A stretch of DNA of 64,000 nt from Anaerosoma tenue (GTDB taxonomy: Bacteria; Actinomycetota; Coriobacteriia; Anaerosomatales; Anaerosomataceae). The notes beneath the pieces were generated by a model. The model was not told where the DNA came from and searched no databases. It was given only the letters and a program-made list of their open reading frames with translations. The stretch is taken from assembly GCF_023161965.1 (NCBI RefSeq), contig NZ_JALNTY010000001.1, forward strand, positions 62,001 to 126,000, given 5' to 3'. Position 1 is the stretch's first letter. The number at the start of each line of letters is the position of its first letter. Of this stretch, positions 43,052 through 51,761 are shown piece after piece. The position numbers and the translations under genes are program-made.

Positions 43052-44341
43052 GTGGACGAGGCCCGCCTGGCGGCAGGAGAGAAGGCGTACGCGGCGCAGG
43101 ACTGGACGGTGGCGGCCCGGGAGTTCCTCGGCGCCGCCGCAGGGGCTGTCGAGGGCAGCGGCTATGCGTTCCACCGTGCGGGGAACGCGCTCATGAAGCT
43201 GAGGCGCATCGAGGACGCATGCGCCGTCTATGAGCGTGCGCTGGGGGATCCCGGCTACCAGGATGCGGCCGCTGTGGCCCGCAACCTTGGAACGGCACGG
43301 ATGTCCCTCGGGCAGCATGATGAAGCCGCGCATGCGTTCGAGCGAGCGCTTGCGGGGTCCGACGAGGCGTCGCGGCACAAGGCGCTGCAGGGTCTTGCCG
43401 GAGCGCTCTACGAGATGGGCAGGATCGAGGAGGCCGCCGAGATGTACCGGCAGGCCGCGATCGATCCGCGCAACCCCGCCCCGGGGAAGGCGCTCAACAA
43501 TCTCGGGCTGTGCTTCATGGCGCTCGACCGGCCCGAGGACGCGGTGGAGGCGTACCGCGCCGCGGTGGAGGTTGCCGGCTACCAGGGCCGCGGACGCGCT
43601 GCGGCGAACCTCGGGATGGCGTATGCGGCGCTCGGCATGCACGACCGTGCCGTGGCTTCGTTCGAGCGGGCCCGTGCCGAGTTCGGGCACGAGTTGTCGC
43701 CGCAGGTGGAGGCCGCATATCGGGCGAGCAAGGCGGCGAGGACCCCCGCCGAACGGGTGGAGGGGTGGTCGACCGGTGAGATGCCGCCGGTCGCGCAGGT
43801 ACGACCGGCCGTGGGCATCTTCGAAGACGACGGCAGTGAGGCCGATGACGGCGACACGCAGTTCTTCACGATGACCGACGAGGAGATGCGCGCCGCCGAC
43901 CGCGAGGCACGGCGGCTCGACCGCACGGCGAAGCGCGAGAGCAAGCCGGTGTGGGTGAGTATCCTCGTGTGGGGTGCGGTCGCCGTCGTGGTGGCTGGCC
44001 TCCTCGTGGGAGCGTATCTTCTCGGCTTCGGGTATCCCACGCAGCAGATGACCGTGAACGGGGCGCTCGGAGCTTACTCGGCCGGTGAGGCGGTGGACCC
44101 CTACTGGGTAGCGGTTCCGGCTGCCGATGTCGACAAGGCGATGTCGAGCCTGCCTCCGACGTGGCAGTCGTACACCGTGGGCGCGATCGAGCGTTCGGCG
44201 CGCGCGTCGACCGTCGAGGTTTCCATCGTTCACGAGCAGGGCGGCGAGATCGCATACCAGTTCTCGCTCGCACGTGAGGGTGTGGGCTGGAAGATCAACG
44301 GCGTCGTCACGGCGTTCGATTCAATGGAAGGCGGTATCTGA
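43052..44341 (+). CDS. TPR-repeat membrane protein
   Basis: 429 aa with a GTG start (GGAAGGGGAG upstream). Residues about 1-230 are tetratricopeptide repeats (for example GKALNNLGLCFMALDRPEDA and RAAANLGMAYAALGMHDRAV), facing the cytoplasm. A linker with an acidic patch (EDDGSEADDGDTQFFTM) follows. One membrane helix covers about 300-325 (VWVSILVWGAVAVVVAGLLV). The last 100 residues would be outside and have no recognisable family. It likely scaffolds a membrane complex. The partner is unknown. Confidence 0.8.
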   Translation: MDEARLAAGEKAYAAQDWTVAAREFLGAAAGAVEGSGYAFHRAGNALMKLRRIEDACAVYERALGDPGYQDAAAVARNLGTARMSLGQHDEAAHAFERALAGSDEASRHKALQGLAGALYEMGRIEEAAEMYRQAAIDPRNPAPGKALNNLGLCFMALDRPEDAVEAYRAAVEVAGYQGRGRAAANLGMAYAALGMHDRAVASFERARAEFGHELSPQVEAAYRASKAARTPAERVEGWSTGEMPPVAQVRPAVGIFEDDGSEADDGDTQFFTMTDEEMRAADREARRLDRTAKRESKPVWVSILVWGAVAVVVAGLLVGAYLLGFGYPTQQMTVNGALGAYSAGEAVDPYWVAVPAADVDKAMSSLPPTWQSYTVGAIERSARASTVEVSIVHEQGGEIAYQFSLAREGVGWKINGVVTAFDSMEGGI

Positions 44342-44446
44342 CCTTCCTCTCTTCCGGCGGCTGCGCAGGAGAACGCGGCCCTCTGGTCGAATCACTGTTG
44401 GAATAGCCTCACAAGGGCTTGGTAGTCATCTAACGAAGGAGCGAGC

Positions 44447-44851
44447 GTGGATCAGAAGACCTACTGCATGATCAAACCCGACGCCGTCGCGCGGGGCCTC
44501 ATCGGCCGCATCGTGGGACGCTTCGAAGACGTGGGGCTCATCGTTGAGCGGATGGAGCTCGGCGTGGTAACGCCGGAACAGGCGGCCGCCAACTACGCGG
44601 AGCACGAAGGCAAACCGTTCTACAACGGACTCGTGGAGTACATCACCTCCGGGCCGGTCGTGAAGATGGTGCTGTCCGGCCCCGACGCAGTGCCCGTGGT
44701 ACGCAAGCTGATGGGTGCGACGAATCCCAAGGAGGCGGCGCCGGGCACGATCCGTGGCGACTACGGCCTCACTCTCGATGCGAACATCGTGCACGGATCC
44801 GACTCGCCCGAGAGCGCCGAGAGGGAGATCGCGATCTTCTTCGGCCAGTGA
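44447..44851 (+). CDS. ndk: Nucleoside diphosphate kinase
   Basis: 134 aa, GTG with GAAGGAG 5 nt upstream. It has the NDK signature MIKPDAVARGLIGRIVGRFE at the N-terminus and the catalytic His116 in NIVHGSDSPESAEREI. The length is normal for the family. It transfers the gamma-phosphate between nucleoside di- and triphosphates. It lies between the TPR gene and the Rnf operon with its own leader. Confidence 0.97.
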   Translation: MDQKTYCMIKPDAVARGLIGRIVGRFEDVGLIVERMELGVVTPEQAAANYAEHEGKPFYNGLVEYITSGPVVKMVLSGPDAVPVVRKLMGATNPKEAAPGTIRGDYGLTLDANIVHGSDSPESAEREIAIFFGQ

Positions 44852-44909
44852 TCGTGGGCCTGTGATGATCGCGCTGCAGTGAGCGACCCGTACCGGGGAA
44901 GGGGTATGC

Positions 44910-46208
44910 GTGGGCAGGTCTGCGTTCATGGGCGGAGTACACCCGCCCGGACACAAGGAGAGGACGGCGGCGTCCGCCGTCGAGCGGGCGCCGGTGCCGG
45001 AGCGCCTCGTGGTGCCGCTGAGCCAGCACCTTGGCGCTCCGTGCGCTCCGCTGGTGGGCAAGGGCGATCGGGTGGAGCGAGGCCAGATGATCGGGGATGT
45101 GGACGCCATGGTGTCCGCGCCCGTTCATAGCCCGGTATCCGGCGTGGTGACCGAGGTGGGCGTCACGCTCACGGCCGGAGGCCAGCGCGTAGCCGCGGTG
45201 ACGATCGAGCCAGACGCGCCGCAAGATCTGGGGTCTTTCGTGCCGGTGGAGGACAACGGCGATGCGCGGGCCAGAGTGCGAGCAGCCGGCATCGTGGGTA
45301 TGGGCGGTGCGACGTTCCCCAGCGTGGTGAAGCTGAGCCCACCCAAGGGTATGGCCATCGATACCGTGATCCTGAACGGCTGCGAGTGCGAGCCCTTCCT
45401 CACCTGCGACCATCGCCTGATGCTCGAGGAACCGGAACGCGTGGTCGCGGGTGCGCGGCATATACGCGATATCGTCGGCGCGTCACGTGTGATCATCGGG
45501 CTCGAGGACAACAAGCCCGACGCTGCGGCCGCGCTGCGAAAGGTCGCAGGTTCGGACATAGAGGTCACCGAGCTTCCCACCATGTATCCGCAGGGCGCCG
45601 AGAAGCAGCTGATCTACGCGCTGCTCAAGAAGGAAGTGCCTCACGGGAAGCTGCCGGCGGCCACCGGAGCGCTGGTCCATAACGTAGCCACGGCAGCGGC
45701 CATCGCCGATGCCCTGGAGCATGGACGGCCGCTGATGGAGCGCATCGTGACGGTCACGGGTGCCGTCGCCCGGCCCGGCAACTACCGGGTGCTTCTCGGA
45801 ACGCTTGTGAGCGATCTGATCGAGCACGCGGGCGGCTTCGTCGGCGATGTGGAGCGCGTGATCGCCGGCGGACCGATGACGGGGCAGGCGCTCGGGACGC
45901 TCGACGTGCCGATCGCGAAGGGGTCGTCCGGCGTCGTCGCCCTGGAGAAGGGAGTGGCCGCACGGGCCATCTCCGACGACCAGCCGTGCATCCGTTGCGG
46001 GCGTTGTCCCGAGGTATGTCCGATGGGACTGGAGCCGTACATCCTGGCGACCTACTCGGGGCGCAGGATGTGGGATGCGGCGACCGCGAGGAACGTCATC
46101 GACTGCATCGAGTGCGGCGCATGCTCCTACGTGTGCCCCACCAAGCGCCCGTTGCTGCAACTCATCAGGGTCGGCAAGTCCGCGGCGATGTCGAAGGGGG
46201 CGAAGTGA
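44910..46208 (+). CDS. rnfC: Rnf complex subunit C
   Basis: 432 aa, GTG with GGAAGGGG 5 nt upstream. N-terminal Rnf barrel/SLBB features appear (APVHSPVSGVVTEVGVTLTA). The NADH/FMN-binding domain has GIVGMGGATFPSVVKLSPP and VILNGCECEPFLTCDHRLM. Two [4Fe-4S] motifs lie near the C-terminus (CIRCGRCPEVCP, CIECGACSYVCP). It is the peripheral NAD-binding subunit of the ferredoxin:NAD oxidoreductase. The TGA overlaps the rnfD start, opening a six-gene rnfCDGEAB run. Confidence 0.96.
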   Translation: MGRSAFMGGVHPPGHKERTAASAVERAPVPERLVVPLSQHLGAPCAPLVGKGDRVERGQMIGDVDAMVSAPVHSPVSGVVTEVGVTLTAGGQRVAAVTIEPDAPQDLGSFVPVEDNGDARARVRAAGIVGMGGATFPSVVKLSPPKGMAIDTVILNGCECEPFLTCDHRLMLEEPERVVAGARHIRDIVGASRVIIGLEDNKPDAAAALRKVAGSDIEVTELPTMYPQGAEKQLIYALLKKEVPHGKLPAATGALVHNVATAAAIADALEHGRPLMERIVTVTGAVARPGNYRVLLGTLVSDLIEHAGGFVGDVERVIAGGPMTGQALGTLDVPIAKGSSGVVALEKGVAARAISDDQPCIRCGRCPEVCPMGLEPYILATYSGRRMWDAATARNVIDCIECGACSYVCPTKRPLLQLIRVGKSAAMSKGAK

Positions 46209-47209
46209 TGAGCGATCCCCGGGTTCAACAGCACATCGTCGGCCCCTCGCCGCACATCACATCGAAGGCGACATGCTCGGGCATCATGCTGTGGGTGGTC
46301 GCCGCCCTCGCCCCCGCGGCGATATGGGCCATCGTGAACATGGGTCTCGTGGCCGTGCAGCTGCTGGTCGTGACGATCGGCGTGGCCATCGGGACGGAGG
46401 CGGCATGGAATGCCATCGCGCGCCGTCCGCAGACCATCCTCGACGGCAGCGCGCTTGTGACGGGACTTCTGCTTGCGCTGGCCCTGCCGCCGCGCACGCC
46501 GTGGTGGATGGCGGCCGTGGGCGCCTTCATCGCCATCGCGCTCGGCAAGATGGTCTTCGGCGGGCTCGGACACAACCTGTTCAACCCCGCGCTCGTGGGA
46601 CGGGCCTTCGTGGCGCTCTCGTGGGCGGGAGTGCTTGCCGGGGTCGAGAACCGCGGTTGGTTCCGCACTCTCGCCGATGTGAGCGCCGAGGGATACGACA
46701 CGATCTCGGGCGCGACGCGCCTTGCAGTGGCGGCCGCCGATCGCGCGGCGTCAGGCGGCTACGGTTTCGACCTGGCCGCGCAGTACGAGCCGCTGTTGCT
46801 CAAGAACCTCGAAGGCTCCCTCGGAGAGATCTCGGCCGCGCTGCTGATCCTGGGCGGGGCGGTTCTGATCATCAAGGGCATCATCGACTGGCGCATCCCT
46901 GCCGGTTACATCGGCACCATGGGGATCGTATCGTGGGCCTTCGGCTCCGATCCCGTCTTCCATGTGCTCGCGGGCGGTGTTCTGTTGGGCGCCTTCTTCA
47001 TGGCCACCGACTATGTCTCGTCGCCGATGTCCAAGAAGGGGCGCCTCATCTACGGCATCGGTTGCGGGCTCTTCAATGCGCTGGGTCGATTCGTGGGACC
47101 GATGCCCGAGTCGACAACCTTCGCCATCCTGTTCATGAATGGCCTGGCGCCGCTGATCGACCGGATGACGCGTCCGCGGGTGTTCGGGGTGGTGAAGAAC
47201 GATGAGTAA
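46208..47209 (+). CDS. rnfD: Rnf complex subunit D
   Basis: 333 aa, ATG overlapping the rnfC stop. It is a polytopic membrane protein starting VGPSPHITSKATCSGIMLWV. The covalent-FMN motif SGAT has Thr170 (DTISGATRLA). The core includes FGGLGHNLFNPALVGRAFVA and FFMATDYVSSPMSKKGRLIY, both typical of RnfD/NqrB. It forms part of the ion-translocating membrane core. The next start is 8 bp inside its end. Confidence 0.96.
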   Translation: MSDPRVQQHIVGPSPHITSKATCSGIMLWVVAALAPAAIWAIVNMGLVAVQLLVVTIGVAIGTEAAWNAIARRPQTILDGSALVTGLLLALALPPRTPWWMAAVGAFIAIALGKMVFGGLGHNLFNPALVGRAFVALSWAGVLAGVENRGWFRTLADVSAEGYDTISGATRLAVAAADRAASGGYGFDLAAQYEPLLLKNLEGSLGEISAALLILGGAVLIIKGIIDWRIPAGYIGTMGIVSWAFGSDPVFHVLAGGVLLGAFFMATDYVSSPMSKKGRLIYGIGCGLFNALGRFVGPMPESTTFAILFMNGLAPLIDRMTRPRVFGVVKNDE

Positions 47210-47801
47210 TCTGTTGAAACTCGTGATACCGGTGCTCGTGACATGCGTGGTGGCTGCGGCCGGGCTGTCGGTCACATACGCGGTCACGGCGCCCAAGATC
47301 GCCGAGCAGGACCGCCTGGCCGAGGAGCGTTCGCTGCAGGCGGTGCTCCCGGACGCCACGTTCACATGTCTCGAGGACTCGCGGATCGCCACCGAGATGG
47401 ACGATGCATCCGATCCGGTCGAGGTGCTCGACGCGTTCTACGCTGCTGCCGATGGTGAGCAGGTGGGCTGGGCGCTCAAGGTCTCGTCGCGCGGATACGG
47501 TGGTCCGATGGTGGTCGTTATAGGAATGGATACATCCGGTTCAGTGACGGGTGTCAGCATCCTGTCCCATAACGAGACCGCGGGGCTGGGGACCAAAGTC
47601 ATGAGCGAGGAGTGGTTCCTGCAGCAGTTCGCGGACCTCGGCGCGGGCTTCGCCGATGACGATGTCCGCTCGCTGGACGTGATCAGCGGTTCGACGAAGT
47701 CGTCCAACGGCGTGCGGAACGGCGTTGCGGCCGCGGGACGCGTGTACACCGGTGTCCTGAGCGGATTGGACGTGGGCGGATTGGAGGGGGGTTCTCAATG
47801 A
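47202..47801 (+). CDS. rnfG: Rnf complex subunit G
   Basis: 199 aa, ATG overlapping rnfD by 8 bp. One N-terminal membrane helix (LVIPVLVTCVVAAAGLSVTY) and an outward domain with the flavinylation motif SGST at Thr165 (DVISGSTKSSNGV). ILSHNETAGLGTKVMSEEWF is characteristic of the NqrC/RnfG family. FMN would be attached by an ApbE transferase, whose gene is not in this window. Confidence 0.95.
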   Translation: MSNLLKLVIPVLVTCVVAAAGLSVTYAVTAPKIAEQDRLAEERSLQAVLPDATFTCLEDSRIATEMDDASDPVEVLDAFYAAADGEQVGWALKVSSRGYGGPMVVVIGMDTSGSVTGVSILSHNETAGLGTKVMSEEWFLQQFADLGAGFADDDVRSLDVISGSTKSSNGVRNGVAAAGRVYTGVLSGLDVGGLEGGSQ

Positions 47802-48436
47802 GCGAGTGGCTTCGCGTGTTCCGCCGCGGGATCGGCATCGAGAACCCGCTGACCGTGCTGATGATCGGGCTCTGCGCCACACTCGCGGTCTCCACGCAGT
47901 TCCAGAACGCACTGTTCATGGGCTTCGCGGTGATCTTCGTCCTTGCGATGAGCAACGTGCTCGTGTCGCTCTTCCGCAAGGTCATCCCAAGCCAGGTGCG
48001 CATACCGATATTCATCGTCGTCATCGCGTCGTTCGTGACCATCGTCGACCTCGTGATGAAGGCTTTCGTCCCGAGCATCTACAGCGTGCTCGGCATCTGG
48101 ATCCCTCTTATCGTCGTCAACTGCATGATCCTGGGTCGTGCCGAGGCGTTCGCGTACCACAACAAGGTGGGCTTCGCGATCGCCGATGGTCTTGGCATGG
48201 GCATCGGGTTCTCCACCGTGATAGTGCTCCTTGCGTTCATCCGCGAGATCCTCGGCACCGGCAAGATCGTCTGGTTCGATTCGACGCTCATCAGTCTCCC
48301 GGCGGGTTTTGCACCGCCGAGCCTGTTCCTGTTGTTCCCGGGGGCGTTCCTGGTGTTCGCGTTCATGATCGTGGGCGCGCGATGGATCAATGAACGTCTC
48401 GATGCACGGAAGGAGGGTCCGGCATGTCGGGTGTGA
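47798..48436 (+). CDS. rnfE: Rnf complex subunit E
   Basis: 212 aa, ATG overlapping rnfG. It has about six membrane helices and the family segments NPLTVLMIGLCATLAVSTQF and IYSVLGIWIPLIVVNCMILG (membrane Fe-S cysteines Cys26 and Cys108 as in RnfE/NqrD). It pairs with RnfA in the membrane. The last 13 bp overlap rnfA. Confidence 0.96.
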   Translation: MSEWLRVFRRGIGIENPLTVLMIGLCATLAVSTQFQNALFMGFAVIFVLAMSNVLVSLFRKVIPSQVRIPIFIVVIASFVTIVDLVMKAFVPSIYSVLGIWIPLIVVNCMILGRAEAFAYHNKVGFAIADGLGMGIGFSTVIVLLAFIREILGTGKIVWFDSTLISLPAGFAPPSLFLLFPGAFLVFAFMIVGARWINERLDARKEGPACRV

Positions 48437-49050
48437 GTCAACTCGCGCTGTTGTTCATCGGTGCGGCGCTCATCAACAACATCCTGCTCACCCGTTTCAT
48501 CGGCCTGTGCCCCTTCTTCGGCGTGTCGGGCAACATGGAGACGTCCATCGGCATGAGTCTCTCGGTGATCTTCGTCATGGTGATGGCGTCCACGGCCACC
48601 TGGGTGGTGTGGGAGTTCATACTCGACCCGCTCGGCGTCGGGGAGTTCCTGTACATCCCGGCGTTCATCCTGATCATCGCTTCGCTCGTGCAGTTCGTTG
48701 AGATGTACCTGCGCAAAGCCAGTCCGGTCCTCTACCGTGCGATGGGCATCTACCTGCCGCTCATCACCACGAACTGCGCTGTGCTCGCCACCGCCACGGA
48801 GGCGGCCAAGCCGGGATTCTTCAAGATGAACATCGCACTCGGCGCCTCGTTGAGCCTGGGTGAGGCGCTCGTCTACACGCTGGGCGTCTCGGTCGGTTTC
48901 GGCTTCGCGCTGATCACCTTCGCGGCGCTGCGGGAGCGCCTCGAGCTCGTGCCTGCGCCGCGGCTGATGAAAGGCACTCCCATCGCGTTCATCACCGCGG
49001 GACTGCTTTCGCTGTCATACCTGGGGATGTCCGGCTGGTTCGGTCTGTGA
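48424..49050 (+). CDS. rnfA: Rnf complex subunit A
   Basis: 208 aa, ATG inside the rnfE end with AAGGAGG upstream. Six membrane helices are predicted. ALINNILLTRFIGLCPFFGV and MGIYLPLITTNCAVLATATE hold the conserved cysteines that bind the intramembrane cluster with RnfE. It is homologous to RnfE in inverted topology. Confidence 0.96.
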   Translation: MSGVSQLALLFIGAALINNILLTRFIGLCPFFGVSGNMETSIGMSLSVIFVMVMASTATWVVWEFILDPLGVGEFLYIPAFILIIASLVQFVEMYLRKASPVLYRAMGIYLPLITTNCAVLATATEAAKPGFFKMNIALGASLSLGEALVYTLGVSVGFGFALITFAALRERLELVPAPRLMKGTPIAFITAGLLSLSYLGMSGWFGL

Positions 49051-49059
49051 GGTAACGAC

Positions 49060-49956
49060 GTGGATCTGATGCTCATACTCAAAGCCGTCGGCGCCCTGTC
49101 GGTGATCGGCGTGATCACCTCGACCATCCTGGCTACCGCAGCGAAGCGCTTCTACGTCGAGGTTGACCCCCGGGTCGAGGCAGTGGCGGCCGCGCTACCC
49201 GGCTCGAACTGTGGTGCGTGCGGGAATCCGTCATGCTTCATGTCGGCCGAGAAGATGGTCTCCGGAGAACTGGAGCCTAACGCGTGTGTGGCAGGCGGAC
49301 AGTCCGTGACCGATGCCGTGGCGGCGATACTCGGCGCCGACACGTGTGATGCGATCGCCATGATCTCGGCGCGACACTGCGGCGGTGGCGATCGCGCGGT
49401 GCGGGCGTACGAGTATGCCGGGGTGCGTTCATGCGCCGCGGCCAACCGCCTCGCGGGCGGTCCGCTCGCGTGCTCTGCCGGCTGCCTCGGCTATGGCGAC
49501 TGTGTACGCGCGTGTCCGTTCGATGCCATCCACCTCGACGAGCGGGGCCTGCCTGTCGTGGACCCGGCCAAGTGCACAGGGTGCGGCATCTGCGTGAAGG
49601 AGTGTCCGCGCGGCCAGATCACCCTGCTCGAGATGGTGCCCGAGAGCGCACCGGTCGTCGTCCGCTGTAATGCGCACGACAAGGTGAAGGCGCGCAAGGC
49701 CAACTGCTCGGCATGTTGCATCGCCTGCAGGAAATGCGAGCGCGAATGCCCGGCGGACGCGATCCACGTCATCGACATGCTGGCAGTGGTGGACTACACG
49801 AAGTGCACCGGTTGCGGTACGTGCGTCGAGGTGTGTCCGCAGGACTGCATCGATCTCTACGGACGTGCGGCCGCGGTCGACACCATGGCCGCTGACGGCC
49901 GGGGCGGCGGCGCCATCACGAACGTGACGGGCAAGCGCATCGAGGCCGGAGCCTGA
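49060..49956 (+). CDS. rnfB: Rnf complex subunit B (ferredoxin-like)
   Basis: 298 aa, GTG with TGAGGT upstream. An N-terminal membrane helix (residues about 5-27) is followed by the Fe-S domain PGSNCGACGNPSC and many 4Fe-4S motifs: CLGYGDCVRACP, CTGCGICVKECP, CIACRKCERECP and CTGCGTCVEVCP. It accepts electrons from reduced ferredoxin and passes them to the membrane core. It is the last classical rnf gene. A NusG-II gene starts 3 nt after the stop. Confidence 0.96.
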   Translation: MDLMLILKAVGALSVIGVITSTILATAAKRFYVEVDPRVEAVAAALPGSNCGACGNPSCFMSAEKMVSGELEPNACVAGGQSVTDAVAAILGADTCDAIAMISARHCGGGDRAVRAYEYAGVRSCAAANRLAGGPLACSAGCLGYGDCVRACPFDAIHLDERGLPVVDPAKCTGCGICVKECPRGQITLLEMVPESAPVVVRCNAHDKVKARKANCSACCIACRKCERECPADAIHVIDMLAVVDYTKCTGCGTCVEVCPQDCIDLYGRAAAVDTMAADGRGGGAITNVTGKRIEAGA

Positions 49957-49958
49957 CG

Positions 49959-50318
49959 ATGACGCGCGCCGACAGGATCCTGATAGCCGTACTCGCGTGC
50001 GCAGCGCTGCTGGCGTGGCCGTTGGTCGCCAGTGCGGGTGTCGCTTCCGGCGAGGCGGTCATCGAGGCGCCTGCTGGCCGCACCACCATCGCGCTGGCGG
50101 ATGACGCCATCTACCAGGTCGCCGGAGCCCGGGGTACGGTCGTCGTCGAGGTCGCTGACGGCAGCGTCCGGGTGCTCGAGTCGGACTGCCCGGACCAGGT
50201 GTGTGTGCGCACGGGCGCGGTGTCCGCCTCCGGATCTGTGATCGCGTGTGTTCCCAATGGTGTCGTCGTGCGGGTGGGGGGAGGCGGGAGCGATGGACTC
50301 GATGCTCGCGTCCGTTAG
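49959..50318 (+). CDS. Secreted or anchored NusG-II domain protein
   Basis: 119 aa, ATG 3 nt after rnfB. An N-terminal signal or anchor (RILIAVLACAALLAWPLVAS) precedes a beta-rich NusG domain-II-like module with cysteines in ESDCPDQVCVRTG and IACVPNGVVV, as in the small proteins that accompany Rnf operons in Firmicutes and Coriobacteriia. The role with Rnf is not established. Stability or assembly at the outer face is an inference from context. It overlaps the next gene by 26 bp. Confidence 0.8.
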   Translation: MTRADRILIAVLACAALLAWPLVASAGVASGEAVIEAPAGRTTIALADDAIYQVAGARGTVVVEVADGSVRVLESDCPDQVCVRTGAVSASGSVIACVPNGVVVRVGGGGSDGLDARVR

Positions 50319-50838
50319 CACCTCCGTCACCCGCGGGTCTGTGGTGTCGCGCCGGGTGGCCGTCGGTTCCGGGCTCCTGGCCGTAGCCTGCGTCCTCGGG
50401 CTGATCGAGGCTGCGATGCCGGGCCTGCCGCTCGCTCCATGGTTGAAGCTGGGGCTCGCCAACATCGCCGTGGTGGTGGCGTTGGCGGTGGCCGATGGGG
50501 CCACGGCGGCAGTCGTCAGTCTTGGCCGTGTGGTCATCGTCGGTCTTGCCACGGGCACTCTCGGCACGCCTGTCGGATTGATCGCCGCCGCTGGCGCGAT
50601 CGCATCCCTTGGCGTGATGTGGGCGCTCTCCAGTCGTGGCGATGCATTCTCGCTCGTGGGCTGGTCCGCCGCAGGGTCCGCCGCCCACGTGCTCGCACAG
50701 TTGGTCATAGCCGGGCCGCTGGTCGGATCCTGGTCGTTGATGGCGCTTGCGCCGGCATCGGTCCTCATCGCGCTTCCCCTCGGTGCGCTCACGGGCTATC
50801 TCGCTCGCACGATCGTCTCCCGCCTCACTGAACGGTGA
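50293..50838 (+). CDS. Gx transporter family membrane protein
   Basis: 181 aa from the ATG at 50293 (GCGGGAG upstream), overlapping the NusG-II gene. Five or so membrane helices; LKLGLANIAVVVALAVADGA and VVIVGLATGTLGTPVGLIA fit the Gx_transp family, once annotated as heptaprenyl diphosphate synthase component I. It is an ECF-transporter S-component-like fold. Families of this type follow NusG-II genes at the end of Rnf operons. The substrate is unknown. Confidence 0.82.
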   Translation: MDSMLASVSTSVTRGSVVSRRVAVGSGLLAVACVLGLIEAAMPGLPLAPWLKLGLANIAVVVALAVADGATAAVVSLGRVVIVGLATGTLGTPVGLIAAAGAIASLGVMWALSSRGDAFSLVGWSAAGSAAHVLAQLVIAGPLVGSWSLMALAPASVLIALPLGALTGYLARTIVSRLTER

Positions 50839-50859
50839 TGTGACGGGGGAGGAGGCGCG

Positions 50860-51522
50860 GTGGCGCCACGATTGGTGGGTATGGGGCCACAGGCACGTGA
50901 ACTGGTGCTGTGCGGCCGTCCGGACGCAGTATCCGACGCGGACCTGCTGGCACTGGTCCTCGGGTGCCGTGAGGGGTCGGCCGCGCGGACGCTCCTTGAG
51001 CACCACCCGATGCCCGACGGCCTGTGGCGGGCGAGCGCCGAAGACCTGTGCTCCCAGCACGGCATAGGTCCCGCGGCCGCTGCCCGGCTGCTTGGTTCCC
51101 TGGAGCTCGGACGTCGGGCATCGCTGCGGAGCCCGCACGTGCGCCCGGTCGTCTCACGGCCGGATGACGTTGTACGGCTGTGTGCGCCGCAGTTTCGCGG
51201 ATCGGATCGCGAGCACTTCTGGGCGCTCGCGCTCAACACGAAGAACCAGCTGCTGCGCACGATAGAAGTGTCGGTCGGCAGCCTGAACGCGTCGATCGTC
51301 CATCCCCGCGAGCTGTTCAAGGAGGCCGTCAAGGTATCGGCCGCGTCGGTGGTGGTGGTCCATAACCACCCGAGCGGTGACCCCACCCCGTCCGGCGCGG
51401 ACATCCAACTCACGCGTCGGCTGGTGAAGGCGGGGGATGTCCTCGGCATCGAGGTGCTGGATCACGTCGTCATCGGAGACGGGGGCGACCACACGAGCCT
51501 ACGCGACCTCGGACTCATGTGA
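50860..51522 (+). CDS. radC: RadC family JAB-domain protein
   Basis: 220 aa, GTG with GGGGAGGAGG upstream. Residues about 1-95 hold a helix-hairpin-helix region (CSQHGIGPAAAARLLGSLEL). The C-terminal MPN/JAB domain (about 100-220) has the metal motif VVVHNHPSGDPTPSGADIQL with both His and Asp. The name is historical, and a direct repair function is doubtful. Its position just before mreBCD is a conserved neighbourhood in many Gram-positive genomes. Confidence 0.95.
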   Translation: MAPRLVGMGPQARELVLCGRPDAVSDADLLALVLGCREGSAARTLLEHHPMPDGLWRASAEDLCSQHGIGPAAAARLLGSLELGRRASLRSPHVRPVVSRPDDVVRLCAPQFRGSDREHFWALALNTKNQLLRTIEVSVGSLNASIVHPRELFKEAVKVSAASVVVVHNHPSGDPTPSGADIQLTRRLVKAGDVLGIEVLDHVVIGDGGDHTSLRDLGLM

Positions 51523-51761
51523 GCGGCGCCGTGGCGTGGCCCGATAGCACCGCTCCGGCGGGAGCGCGGGTGCGCGACACCCGCATCTACCTGCGGTGTT
51601 ATCGAACCGCAACCGCTTGTCGTGATGCCCGCGGGGGATATCTCTGCTACACTCTCTCGGGATATGCGGTTGCGCCGCATATCTAGTCGTGCGCGCACGA
51701 TGTGAACGCGGCTCCGGGGGTCGCTCCCGCATCCCTCGGCCGCTGTGAGAGGAGCAGCGAC
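51523..51761 (+). promoter_or_regulatory. mreB promoter and leader with inverted repeat
   Basis: An extended -10 TGCTACACT (51645-51653) precedes a 9-bp perfect inverted repeat, GATATGCGG / CCGCATATC (51661-51683, 5-nt loop), placed right at the predicted transcript start. It could be an operator or a 5' hairpin that stabilises the mre mRNA. GAGAGGAG (51747-51754) is the ribosome site of mreB. No other gene is present. Confidence 0.55.
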
